Assembly: GCF_900187645.1 (NCBI RefSeq)
Contig: NZ_FYEE01000004.1
Span: 423,142-487,141 of the forward strand
Direction of reading: 5' to 3'
DNA: 64,000 nucleotides
Origin: Pseudomonas sp. Irchel 3E20
Lineage (GTDB): Bacteria > Pseudomonadota > Gammaproteobacteria > Pseudomonadales > Pseudomonadaceae
Shown: positions 55,959 through 64,000 of the stretch, piece after piece
How positions within the stretch are numbered: position 1 is the stretch's first letter
Layout of the letters: every line of letters begins with the position of its first letter
Notes under the pieces: model-generated
The model's database searches: none
What the model saw: only the letters and a program-made list of their open reading frames with translations
What the model was told of the DNA's origin: nothing
Program-made: the position numbers and the translations under genes

Positions 55959-56942
55959 GTGCCCGCCGCCCCCTTGAAAAAACTCAGCCACGCCAGCCTG
56001 CAAGAAGCCGCCCAGTGGTACGTGCAACTGCATGACCACGGCGCCAGCGACCAGCAGCGCCAGCATTGGCAGGCCTGGCTCGCGGCCAGTGGCGAACACC
56101 AGGACGCCTGGCGCTACGTCGAGCGTGTCAGCCAGCGCTTCGCGCCCCTGCAAGGCGATGCTGGGCAACAGGCCGCCAGCCACGCCCTGCGCAGTTCCCC
56201 CCGTGGCAGTACACGGCGCCAGGCCCTGAGCAGCCTGTTGGTGCTCGGCGGTGCCAGCCTGCTGGGCTGGAGCGCTTGGCGCGCAGGCCTGCCCGACAGC
56301 CTGCAACGCCTGAGCGCCGACCTCGCCACCGGCACCGGGCAAACCCGCGAAACCGTTCTGAGTGACGGCAGCCGCATCTGGCTCAACGCCCTCAGTGCCC
56401 TGGATGTGCGCTTTAGCCCAGCGCAGCGCCTGCTGCGCCTGCACCTGGGGGAAGTGTTGATCGATACCGCCAAAGACCCGCTACGGCCGTTTCTGGTGCA
56501 CACCGAACACGGCCAACTGCGCGCCCTCGGCACCCGCTTCAGCGTGCGCCAGGAGCAGGGCCGCACCCTGCTCAACGTCTTCGCTGGGGCGGTAGAGGTG
56601 CGCACCGCCCGAGGCCAGGTGCAGGTGATCGACAGCGGCCAGCAAGTGGCCTTCGACGCCAACGGCCTGCACCCGCAATCCGCCGCCACCCCGGCCCGCG
56701 AAGCCTGGCGCCATGGCGTGCTGCTGGCCGACAACCTGCCCCTGGGCCAGTTGCTGGCCGAATTGAGCCGCTACCGCCCCGGCCACCTGGGGTGCGACCC
56801 GGCCGTGGCGGCGATGCCGGTGATGGGCTCCTTTCCCCTGCGCGACACCGACCAGGCCCTGGCCCTGCTGCAAGCGGCGTTGCCGATCCAGGTCGAAACC
56901 GCCCTGCCCTGGTGGGTCAGCGTCGGCCCCAAACGGGGCTGA
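55959..56942 (+). CDS. fecR: FecR family anti-sigma regulator
   Basis: 327 residues from a GTG start. DUF4880-like N-terminus (SLQEAAQWYVQLHDHG; HWQAWLAASGEHQDAWRYVE), a membrane helix near 90-110 (ALSSLLVLGGASLLGWSAW), the FecR domain with LSDGSRIWLNALSALDVRF, and a C-terminal STN-like domain ending WWVSVGPKRG. It bridges the receptor signalling domain in the periplasm and FecI in the cytoplasm. The receptor gene follows after 98 bases. Confidence 0.93.
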   Translation: MPAAPLKKLSHASLQEAAQWYVQLHDHGASDQQRQHWQAWLAASGEHQDAWRYVERVSQRFAPLQGDAGQQAASHALRSSPRGSTRRQALSSLLVLGGASLLGWSAWRAGLPDSLQRLSADLATGTGQTRETVLSDGSRIWLNALSALDVRFSPAQRLLRLHLGEVLIDTAKDPLRPFLVHTEHGQLRALGTRFSVRQEQGRTLLNVFAGAVEVRTARGQVQVIDSGQQVAFDANGLHPQSAATPAREAWRHGVLLADNLPLGQLLAELSRYRPGHLGCDPAVAAMPVMGSFPLRDTDQALALLQAALPIQVETALPWWVSVGPKRG

Positions 56943-57040
56943 TGGATTTTTTCAACCTGCGGTTCCCTTTTTGGTTGTTCGTTCGGTTAACCCCACAGAC
57001 GCACTTCAATTGCCGATCGAACCGATCCAAAGGGAACTCC

Positions 57041-59515
57041 ATGTCGCCACGTTTTCGTTTTGCCCTGCGCCCGCTTGCGCTGGCCATCCCTGCCGCCCTG
57101 CTGAGCCTGTCGCCGGTGTTCAGCGCCCACGCCCAGGCTGCCAGCGAACAGGCGAGCACCCCAGCCCGCCAATACGCCATCGCCCCCGGCTCGCTGGTCA
57201 GCGTGCTGAACAGCTTCGCCGAGCAAAGCGGCATCTTCATCGCCGGCCACAATGACCTGGCCAGCGACAAGCGCAGCCCCGGCCTCAACGGCCGCTACAC
57301 CCCGTCAGAAGCCCTGCAACGCCTGCTCCAGGGCAGCGGCCTGCAAGCCCAGCCCCAAGCCAACGGCGGCTACGTGCTGCAACGCGCGCCGCAGAGCGGT
57401 GGCCCGCTGGAACTGGGCGCCACCACTATCTCCGGGCAAGGCCTGGGCGCCACCACCGAAGACACCCACGCCTACACCACCGCCAGCATGTCCTCGGCCA
57501 CCGGCCTGGCCCTGTCGATCCGCGAAACACCGCAAACCGTCACCGTTATCACCCGCCAGCAGATGGAGGACCAAGGCAGCACCAGCATCGCCGACACCCT
57601 GCGCCGCGCCCCCGGCATCAGCGTGCAGAACTACGACAGCGAACGCTGGGAGTTCTCCACCCGCGGCATGCCCATCACCAATTTCCAGTACGACGGCGTC
57701 AACTCCACCTATGACGGCGTGTACGACTACGGCACCACCAGCACCGACATGGCGATCTTCGACCGCGTCGAAGTGACCAAGGGCGCCACCGGCCTGATGA
57801 CCGGCGCCGGCGACCCCTCGGCCACGGTCAACATGATCCGCAAGCGCCCGACCCGCGACTTCAAGGCCTCGATCACCGGCACCACCGGTTCCTGGGACAA
57901 CTACCGGGGCGAGGGCGATATCTCCGGCCCGCTGACCGACAGCGGCAACGTGCGCGGGCGCTTCGTCGGTGTGTACCAGGACCGCAGCGGCTACATCGAC
58001 AACTACCAAAACACCAAGGACATCGCCTACGGCATCCTTGAAGCCGACCTGACCCCCGACACCCTGCTCACCCTGGGTTTCGACCAGCAGAACACCCGCT
58101 CACGCGGCGCCTCCTGGACCGGGTTCCCGATGTACAACAGCGACGGCTCGCGCACCCACTTCTCGCGCTCCTTCAACCCGGCCACCGACTGGAGCCGCCG
58201 CGACTTCAAGAACCAGACCGCGTTCGCCTCCCTGGAGCAAAAACTGGCCAACGACTGGTCCCTCAAGGTCAGTGTCGATCGCAAACAACGCGAACACGAC
58301 ACCCTGCTTGGCTCCGCCAGCGGCGGCAACCCGGACCCGGTCACCGGCGACGGCATGTTCATGTACATGGGCAAATACAAGGGCGAGGAGGTGCAGAACA
58401 ACCTCGACGTCAAACTCGACGGCCCCTTCAGCCTGCTGGGCCGCGAGCATCAGTTGATGGTGGGGTTCACCGCCCTCAATTCGCGCCAGGATGTGCCCTC
58501 CTATGGCTCGGTGTACCCGATGGTCGGCGGCAGCATCAACGACTGGCACGGCGAATTCCCCAAGCCGTACATCCCACGCTCCGGCGACGTCGATATCGTC
58601 GAGCGCCAGACCGGCGCCTACCTGGCCACGCGCCTCAAGCCCACCGATGATTTGTCGGTGATCCTCGGCACCCGGGTCAGCAACTTCAAGGGCTCGGACC
58701 ACACCCGCTTCGACGACCCGGCCAAGGTCGACACCCGTACCGGCTACCACCAGACCAGCGTCATCACCCCCTACGCCGGTGTGGTCTACGACCTCAACGA
58801 CACCTACTCGGTGTACGGCAGCTACACCAACATCTTCCAGCCGCAAATGAGCAAGGATGCCGACGGCGGCGTGCTCGACGCGGTCGAGGGCGATGCCTAC
58901 GAGGCGGGCATCAAGGCCGAATACTTCGACGGCCGGGTCAACGCCAGCTTCGCCGTGTTCCACATCGAGCAGGACAACGTCGCCCAACTGGTCAGCGGCT
59001 ACGACACCGACGCCATCTACAAGGCCGCCAAAGGTGCCACCACCAAGGGCTTCGAGTTTGAAGTGGCCGGCGAAGTGCTGGACGGCTGGAACCTCTCCGC
59101 CGGCTACAGCTACGCCCACACCCGCGACGCCAAAGGCGACTACGTGTACGGCTCGGTGCTGCAAACCACCGCCCCCGAGCAGTTGGTGCGGGTGTTCAGC
59201 ACCTATCGCCTGCCCGGCGCCTGGGACAAGCTCACCGTGGGCGGCGGCGTGAACTGGCAGAGCGAGTTCTTCGGCAACGTGTTCCAACCCAACCCCAGCG
59301 ATACCGTCAACTTCGGCCAGTACACCAAGATCACCCAGGACAGCTACTACCTGGCCGACCTGATGGCACGCTACCGCTTCAACGAGCACCTGAGCACCAC
59401 CCTCAACGTGAAAAACCTGTTCGACCAGAAGTACTACACCGGCATGGGCAACTTCGGCACCGGGTTCTATGGCGACCCGCGCAGCCTGCAACTGACCACC
59501 AAGTGGGACTTCTGA
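57041..59515 (+). CDS. TonB-dependent ferric-siderophore receptor with signalling domain (FecA/FpvA type)
   Basis: 824 residues. A signal peptide (about 1-33, ending AHAQA) is followed by an STN signalling domain (about 43-115; YAIAPGSLVSVLNSFAEQSG and ALQRLLQGSGLQ), which talks to FecR. The plug has TPQTVTVITRQQMEDQGSTS, VEVTKGATGLMTGAGDPSAT and VNMIRKRPT. The beta-barrel ends with the aromatic C-terminal residue (TKWDF) expected for outer-membrane insertion. TTGxLD-like barrel blocks (YGSYTNIFQP) resemble hydroxamate or pyoverdine-type receptors. AAAGGGAA precedes ATG 57041. Ligand unknown; with fecI-fecR it forms a complete trans-envelope signalling unit. Confidence 0.94.
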   Translation: MSPRFRFALRPLALAIPAALLSLSPVFSAHAQAASEQASTPARQYAIAPGSLVSVLNSFAEQSGIFIAGHNDLASDKRSPGLNGRYTPSEALQRLLQGSGLQAQPQANGGYVLQRAPQSGGPLELGATTISGQGLGATTEDTHAYTTASMSSATGLALSIRETPQTVTVITRQQMEDQGSTSIADTLRRAPGISVQNYDSERWEFSTRGMPITNFQYDGVNSTYDGVYDYGTTSTDMAIFDRVEVTKGATGLMTGAGDPSATVNMIRKRPTRDFKASITGTTGSWDNYRGEGDISGPLTDSGNVRGRFVGVYQDRSGYIDNYQNTKDIAYGILEADLTPDTLLTLGFDQQNTRSRGASWTGFPMYNSDGSRTHFSRSFNPATDWSRRDFKNQTAFASLEQKLANDWSLKVSVDRKQREHDTLLGSASGGNPDPVTGDGMFMYMGKYKGEEVQNNLDVKLDGPFSLLGREHQLMVGFTALNSRQDVPSYGSVYPMVGGSINDWHGEFPKPYIPRSGDVDIVERQTGAYLATRLKPTDDLSVILGTRVSNFKGSDHTRFDDPAKVDTRTGYHQTSVITPYAGVVYDLNDTYSVYGSYTNIFQPQMSKDADGGVLDAVEGDAYEAGIKAEYFDGRVNASFAVFHIEQDNVAQLVSGYDTDAIYKAAKGATTKGFEFEVAGEVLDGWNLSAGYSYAHTRDAKGDYVYGSVLQTTAPEQLVRVFSTYRLPGAWDKLTVGGGVNWQSEFFGNVFQPNPSDTVNFGQYTKITQDSYYLADLMARYRFNEHLSTTLNVKNLFDQKYYTGMGNFGTGFYGDPRSLQLTTKWDF

Positions 59516-59517
59516 TC

Positions 59518-59601
59518 TAGGCCCCCGTAGGCGCCTGGCTTGCCAGCGATAGCGGTCTTGCGGCCGTCAGCGCGGGCGGGCCCCCTCCCACAGAGGCCGA
59601 G
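59518..59601. repeat. REP-like intergenic element
   Basis: Contains GGCTTGCCAGCGATAGCGG and, inverted, GGGCCCCCTCCCACAGA, the halves of a common Pseudomonas fluorescens repeat (a version of GTGGGAGC...GGCTTGCCAGCGAT). It lies after the receptor gene and could stop transcription. The rest of the gap to 59725 shows no gene. Confidence 0.65.
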
Positions 59602-59725
59602 TGCCACAGGGCCGGCTCGACGGGGTGTGGGTGGCGCCGGCGGGGTATCCCTCGCGATTTACCCGCGCCACAAGCCCGCACAAGGCCTAAACTGCCAGCC
59701 TGCCTTGCCCTTGGAGCGCCCACCC

Positions 59726-60559
59726 ATGCCCCGCATTCGTTTGCACAACCGCGACCAGGCCCCGCGTTTCTGGCGCGACCCGGCGTTGGCGTTCATCCAG
59801 GCCCGCGGCATCACCGATGGCCGCCAGGCCTGCTACGCCCGCCATTCCCATGCACACTTCTCCATCGGCGCGATCACCGCCGGGCACAGCACTTACCTGC
59901 ATGAACACCAGCAATTTCGGGTCAGTGCTGGCACGGTGGTGCTGATGAACCCGGGCGAGGTGCACGCCTGCAACCCGGTCAACGACCAGCCCTGGTCGTA
60001 CCGCATGCTCTACGTTGACACCCAGTGGCTCGCCGCCCTGCAGCAGCGGTTGGGGTTCAGCCGCGACGGCGCCTTCCAGCCTTTCGCCGTGACCCACAGC
60101 GAGGACGCCAGCGTGTATGCCGGGCTCAACGCGCTGTACGACTCCCTGCTGGACGAACACCTGAGCAGCACGCAAAAACAGGACGCCGCACACACCTTCT
60201 TCACAGCCCTGCATCAACGCCTGGCCACGGCCCAAGCCCCGCTGACGGCGCAGGACAACCACCTGGCGCAGGTCGCCGACTACATCCGCGCGCACTGCCA
60301 GCACGCCTTGAAACTGGACGACCTCTGCGCCCTGAGTGGGCTTTCCAGTTCCTACCTGATCCGCCGCTTCAAGCAGCGCTACGCCATGACGCCCCACGCC
60401 TTCCTGATTAACTGCCGCATCCAGCGCGCCGAAGAACAACTGCGCAACGGCCACGCCATCGCCGAGGTGGCCCTGGCGGCCGGGTTCGCCGACCAGGCGC
60501 ATTTTCAGCGAGCCTTCAAGCAACACCTGGCGGCGACGCCGGGGCAGTACCGCAGCTGA
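59726..60559 (+). CDS. AraC family transcriptional regulator
   Basis: 277 residues. N-terminal cupin/AraC-binding domain (SHAHFSIGAITAGHSTYLHEHQ; GTVVLMNPGEVHACNPV) and a C-terminal double HTH (LKLDDLCALSGLSSSYLIRRFKQ; AIAEVALAAGFADQAHFQRAFK). The layout, and the convergent LysE-family exporter only one base away, are common for regulators of amino-acid exporters in pseudomonads. ATG 59726 has GGAG about 10 bases upstream; the longer frame includes repeat sequence and is rejected. Confidence 0.9.
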   Translation: MPRIRLHNRDQAPRFWRDPALAFIQARGITDGRQACYARHSHAHFSIGAITAGHSTYLHEHQQFRVSAGTVVLMNPGEVHACNPVNDQPWSYRMLYVDTQWLAALQQRLGFSRDGAFQPFAVTHSEDASVYAGLNALYDSLLDEHLSSTQKQDAAHTFFTALHQRLATAQAPLTAQDNHLAQVADYIRAHCQHALKLDDLCALSGLSSSYLIRRFKQRYAMTPHAFLINCRIQRAEEQLRNGHAIAEVALAAGFADQAHFQRAFKQHLAATPGQYRS

Positions 60560-60560
60560 T

Positions 60561-61148
60561 TCAACCCAGCAGCAAGTACAAGGCACAGGCCACCAGCAGC
60601 AACGCCATGGTCCGGTTGAACAGGCGCATGCCCCTCGGGTTGTTCAGGTAACGGCGCAGGAAGGTGCCGGCGTAGGCCCAGCACGCCACCGACAGGTAGC
60701 ACACCACCAGGTAGATCAGGGCAAAGTGCCAGACCAGCGCGGTTTCGCCATTGGCCACAAAAGCCCCCATCCCCGCCACACACGCGAGCCAGGCCTTGGG
60801 GTTGAGCCATTGCATCAGCGCGCCATACGCCATGGACGGCGCCCGGTTGGCCTCTTTGGCACTGATCTGGCCGTCATCCATCGCCAACTTGAAGGCCAGG
60901 TACAGCAAAAACGCCACCCCGGCCCACTCCACCGCACGGGTCAAAAAAGGCCACAGGCTTAGCACTTCATGCAGGCCCAGGCCCATCAGCACCAAGAGCA
61001 GGACAAACCCCAAGGTCGCCCCGGTGACGTGGCGCAGGCTGGCGCCAAAGCCGAAGCGGGCACCGCAGCTCAGGGCGACGATATTCACCGGGCCAGGGGT
61101 GATGGAAGAAGCCAGCGCAAACGCGGCCATGGACAGGGTCAAACTCAT
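60561..61148 (-). CDS. LysE family amino-acid exporter
   Basis: 195-residue inner-membrane exporter (LysE/RhtB). About six hydrophobic segments; the N-terminal motif ASSITPGPVNIVALSCGARFG (residues 14-34) is the family signature, and NPKAWLACVAGMGAF near 115 the second. ATG 61148 was chosen; GTG 61157 is also possible. It is convergent with the AraC gene, which probably regulates it. The exported amino acid or metabolite is unknown. Confidence 0.9.
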   Translation of the reverse strand: MSLTLSMAAFALASSITPGPVNIVALSCGARFGFGASLRHVTGATLGFVLLLVLMGLGLHEVLSLWPFLTRAVEWAGVAFLLYLAFKLAMDDGQISAKEANRAPSMAYGALMQWLNPKAWLACVAGMGAFVANGETALVWHFALIYLVVCYLSVACWAYAGTFLRRYLNNPRGMRLFNRTMALLLVACALYLLLG

Positions 61149-61570
61149 TGCAGGCACTCTTATTGTGTTGAAAGAGGGGCCGAGCCTAAGGGCGCACCTA
61201 CAGGGCGTATTGAAGAAAATGCGTCTAGCCCGCGGGCCTCGCGGTTTGGCTGAAAAAAAACCTGCAATTTCTCGGCAAAACTACATACAAACCCCAATGA
61301 TCCCGCCACAATCAGGCACTTTCGAGCCAAGTGGTCTCAAATAGCCACCACCGGTCGAAGCAGCTGTACTCACGCCCCCAGGGGCACACGCAAGACGGAC
61401 ACGTGAGTTTGCCTAGGGACGGGAATGGGATGCTTCGACACTCCAGCTGTATGCGCGCCGTGGTCACTCAACCACCCGCCCCTGCCTACCGGCCACCCTG
61501 GCCCAATCCGCTTTTGCAGCAAGCCCGACACGCCTTAACAACAATTAAAAAACTCTGTACTGGAGAACGT
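61149..61570. other. 422-base divergent intergenic region
   Basis: Holds the promoters of the lysE-type gene and the large repeat protein. I see short palindromes (GCCCGCGGGC near 61230, CCCCCAGGGG near 61377) and an AT-rich stretch close to the repeat-protein start (TTAACAACAATTAAAAAACT, 61535-61554). No convincing gene or RNA is visible. Confidence 0.5.
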
Positions 61571-64000
61571 ATGTTGCGTCCTGCCAACGTGGTAGCCGCT
61601 CGCGCGGCCTCGGCATTCCTGAGCCTTTTTTCACTCAAGCAACGCCCGCGAGCCACAAGCCGCAAGGGCTTGGCGCACCTGTTCGCCTGGCTGAGCCTGG
61701 CGCTGCTGGCCCTGGCGGCAAGCCCGGCGCTGGCCGGCCCCAGCACGCTGTGCCCCGATCAGTACATTACGGTGGCCTCGGGCGAGTCGAAGGAAGTCGA
61801 CTTGACGTACTGCAATGGCGATGGCTTTGGCTTGATCGATAACAACGCGCAGGCCTCCCACGGCAAGATCACCGGCCTTATCAACAACGGCGACAACAAG
61901 GCGCTCTATACCAACTATGGCGACGGCGCCACCTCCGACTTCTTCATCTTGTTCGACGAACTCAGTGGCGAAGTCAGGGTTTTCGTCACCATTCTGCCCG
62001 CCACTTCGTCCATGACGATAACCCCGTCCAGCCTGCCCACGCCGGCGATCAGCGCAGCTTTTTCCACCACCCTGGCCACCAGCGGGGGCGTTGCGCCCTA
62101 TACCTATGCCATCACCGCAGGCGCCTTGCCCGCCGGTTTGAGCTTGAACACCGCGAGCGGCACAATCTCCGGCACCCCCGTTGCCACAGGGTCCTTCAGT
62201 TTCAGCATCAGAGTGACCGACTCGACCCCCGCCACACCGCAGACCTTGACCCAGGCCTATTCCTTCACGATCAACCACCCCACGGTGCTGGTCACGGTCG
62301 ATACCCCACCAGCGGCGGGATTGTCGACCCCCTACAACCATCAGTTCAGCGCCACGGGCGGCACCGCGCCTTACACCTTCAACGTTCAATCCGGCTCCCT
62401 TCCACCGGGCCTTTCAATGTCGCCTAGCGGCCAGTTGTCCGGCACACCGAGCACCCTGGGGAACTACAGCTTTTCCCTCAGAGCCCTGGACAGCAGCGGC
62501 GGCCTCGGGCCGTATGCCGGGGCCCAGAACTTCAGCGTGCAGGTCAATGCGGGCTCCCCACCGGTTGCCGGGGCGTCCAGCGTCACGGTCGCCGCAAACA
62601 GCACGGCCAACCCGATCAGTCTCAACCTCTCCGGTGGCGGCCCCACCAGCGTGGCCGTGGCCTCGGCGGCCAGTCATGGCACGGTAACGGCCAGCGGCAC
62701 CAGCATTACCTACACCCCCACCGCAGGCTATTCCGGCCCCGACAGCTTTACCTATACGGCCACCAACACCTTCGGCACGTCCAGCCCCGCCACCGTGACC
62801 ATTACCGTCAGTGCCACCGTGCCCGGGACCCCGACCATCGGCACCGCCACCGCAGGCAACGCAAGCGCTTCGGTGGGCTTCACGCCCCCCGCCAGCAACG
62901 GGGGTAGCCCGATCACCGGCTATACCGTCACCTCCAACTCAGGCGCCTTCGCAACCGGCACGGCCAGCCCCATCACCGTCACCGGCCTGAGCAATGGCAC
63001 GGCCTACACCTTTACCGTCACCGCCACCAACGCGATGGGCACCGGCGCTGCGTCGGCAGCGTCCAACAGCGTCACGCCAGTGGCACCGCCGGTTGTGACC
63101 GGCCTGTCCCCCACCAGTGGGCCGACCAACGGCGGCACCACAGTCATCCTCACCGGTAGCAATTTCAGCGGCACCACGGCGGTCACCTTCGGCGCCACTG
63201 CTGCTACGGGGTTCACGGTCAATAACGCCACCCAGATCACCGCCACCGCACCGGCCGGAACAGGCACGGTAGACGTGCGCGTCACCACCGTAGGTGGCAC
63301 CAGCGCCACCAGTGCCGCAGACCAGTTCACCTATGTGAATGCGCCGACAGTCAGTGCTATTTCCCCCAGCAGCGGGCCTAGAACGGGCGGCACTACGGTA
63401 GTCCTCACCGGCACTAACTTCGCCGGTACTACGGCGGTCACCTTCGGCGCCACCGCGGCTACCGGGTTTACGGTTAATAGCGCGACTCAAATCACCGCCA
63501 CAGCACCGGCCGGCACCGGTACGGTCGACGTGCGCGTGACCACCACCGGTGGCACCAGTGCTACCAGTGCGGCGGATCAGTTCACCTATGTGGGTGCACC
63601 GACCGTCAGCAGCATTTCCCCCAGCAGTGGCCCCGCAACAGGCGGCACCACGGTAACGCTGACCGGCACCAATTTCAGCGGCACCACGGCGGTCACTTTC
63701 GGCGCCACCCCTGCTACCGGGTTCACCGTCAACAGCGCCACCCAAATCACCGCCACCGCCCCGGCAGGAACCGGCACGGTAGACGTGCGCGTCACTACCA
63801 CGGGCGGCACCAGCGCTACCAGTGCGGCGGATCAGTTCACCTACGTCACCGCGCCAACGCTGACATCCATCAGCCCCAGCAGTGGCCCCGCAACAGGCGG
63901 CACCACGGTAACGCTGACCGGCACCAATTTCAGCGGCACCACGGCGGTCACTTTCGGCGCCACCCCTGCTACCGGGTTCACCGTCAACAGCGCCACCCAA
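61571..64000 (+). CDS. Large exported Ig/Fn3/TIG repeat protein (3' part beyond window)
   Basis: 810 codons are visible and the frame runs off the window. GGAG lies 5 bases before ATG 61571. A long signal peptide ends near residue 56 (LFAWLSLALLALAASPALAG). An N-terminal domain with two cysteines follows, then putative-Ig (He_PIG) domains at about 160-240 and 246-325 (GALPAGLSLNTASGTISGTP and GSLPPGLSMSPSGQLSGTP), a cadherin-like Ig domain (about 334-415, ITYTPTAGYSGPDSFTYTAT), a fibronectin III domain (about 416-508), and from about 509 IPT/TIG repeats of 85 residues. Such architecture suggests a surface or secreted adhesin; a C-terminal anchor, if present, lies outside the window. Confidence 0.85.
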   Translation, partial: MLRPANVVAARAASAFLSLFSLKQRPRATSRKGLAHLFAWLSLALLALAASPALAGPSTLCPDQYITVASGESKEVDLTYCNGDGFGLIDNNAQASHGKITGLINNGDNKALYTNYGDGATSDFFILFDELSGEVRVFVTILPATSSMTITPSSLPTPAISAAFSTTLATSGGVAPYTYAITAGALPAGLSLNTASGTISGTPVATGSFSFSIRVTDSTPATPQTLTQAYSFTINHPTVLVTVDTPPAAGLSTPYNHQFSATGGTAPYTFNVQSGSLPPGLSMSPSGQLSGTPSTLGNYSFSLRALDSSGGLGPYAGAQNFSVQVNAGSPPVAGASSVTVAANSTANPISLNLSGGGPTSVAVASAASHGTVTASGTSITYTPTAGYSGPDSFTYTATNTFGTSSPATVTITVSATVPGTPTIGTATAGNASASVGFTPPASNGGSPITGYTVTSNSGAFATGTASPITVTGLSNGTAYTFTVTATNAMGTGAASAASNSVTPVAPPVVTGLSPTSGPTNGGTTVILTGSNFSGTTAVTFGATAATGFTVNNATQITATAPAGTGTVDVRVTTVGGTSATSAADQFTYVNAPTVSAISPSSGPRTGGTTVVLTGTNFAGTTAVTFGATAATGFTVNSATQITATAPAGTGTVDVRVTTTGGTSATSAADQFTYVGAPTVSSISPSSGPATGGTTVTLTGTNFSGTTAVTFGATPATGFTVNSATQITATAPAGTGTVDVRVTTTGGTSATSAADQFTYVTAPTLTSISPSSGPATGGTTVTLTGTNFSGTTAVTFGATPATGFTVNSATQ
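63095..64000 (+). repeat. 255-bp tandem repeats encoding TIG domains
   Basis: The coding repeat recurs every 255 bp exactly (SISPSSGP-type starts with codons at 63107, 63362, 63617 and 63872). Copies 3 and 4 are identical over at least the last 120 bases of the window. The array continues past the window end. Confidence 0.95.

Noticed and set aside
62939..64000. Minus-strand frame opposite the TIG repeats
   Set aside because: It repeats with the same 255-bp period only because the sense strand does, and is Gly/Arg-rich without start or ribosome site.

Overview
The window reads as chromosomal DNA of a Pseudomonas of the fluorescens group. It is GC-rich with strong G/C third-position bias, carries REP-like intergenic hairpins, and has typical Pseudomonas neighbourhoods: gloB / methyltransferase / rnhA / dnaQ, a fatty acid cis-trans isomerase beside metH, and fecI-fecR pairs. 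I see no rRNA, tRNA, insertion sequence, CRISPR array or replication origin.

Layout. 1-1.5 kb: end of a fecI-fecR iron-signalling operon with a Fur box. 1.6-3.6 kb: topB behind a LexA-like palindrome. 3.6-6.8 kb: a cysteine-cluster HTH repressor divergent from an MFS exporter, a DUF2165 protein and a GNAT enzyme, with a perfect operator palindrome between. 7-9.9 kb: DNA polymerase II and a DUF3087 membrane protein. 10-14.8 kb: two LysR/MFS pairs. 15-17.7 kb: a polymorphic toxin with its translationally coupled immunity gene. 17.7-20.7 kb: a small protein, an exported protein and the nucleosidase ppnN.

20.7-30.2 kb is a cobalt/cobalamin locus. Two back-to-back cobalamin riboswitches drive cobW-cobN-chlI/chlD leftwards and cbtB-cbtA-cobE-cobM rightwards. 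The chelatase ATPase and von Willebrand genes are joined by what looks like a complete -1 programmed frameshift signal, so one gene probably makes both the small (ChlI-like) and the medium (ChlD-like) chelatase subunit. nfuA, cti and the B12-dependent metH follow (30.3-37.2 kb).

37.2-45.7 kb holds arsB with a flavin reductase, a small conserved protein, LysR and GNAT genes, dnaQ, rnhA, a methyltransferase, gloB and mltD. 45.8-53.2 kb is a Yej-type peptide ABC operon with two consecutive binding-protein genes. 53.3-55.3 kb encodes an unusual protein made of three diverged DUF4329-like modules. 55.4-59.5 kb is a complete fecI-fecR-TonB receptor system with its own Fur-like box. AraC and LysE genes follow, and the window ends inside a large exported Ig/Fn3/TIG repeat protein whose 255-bp repeats are almost identical.
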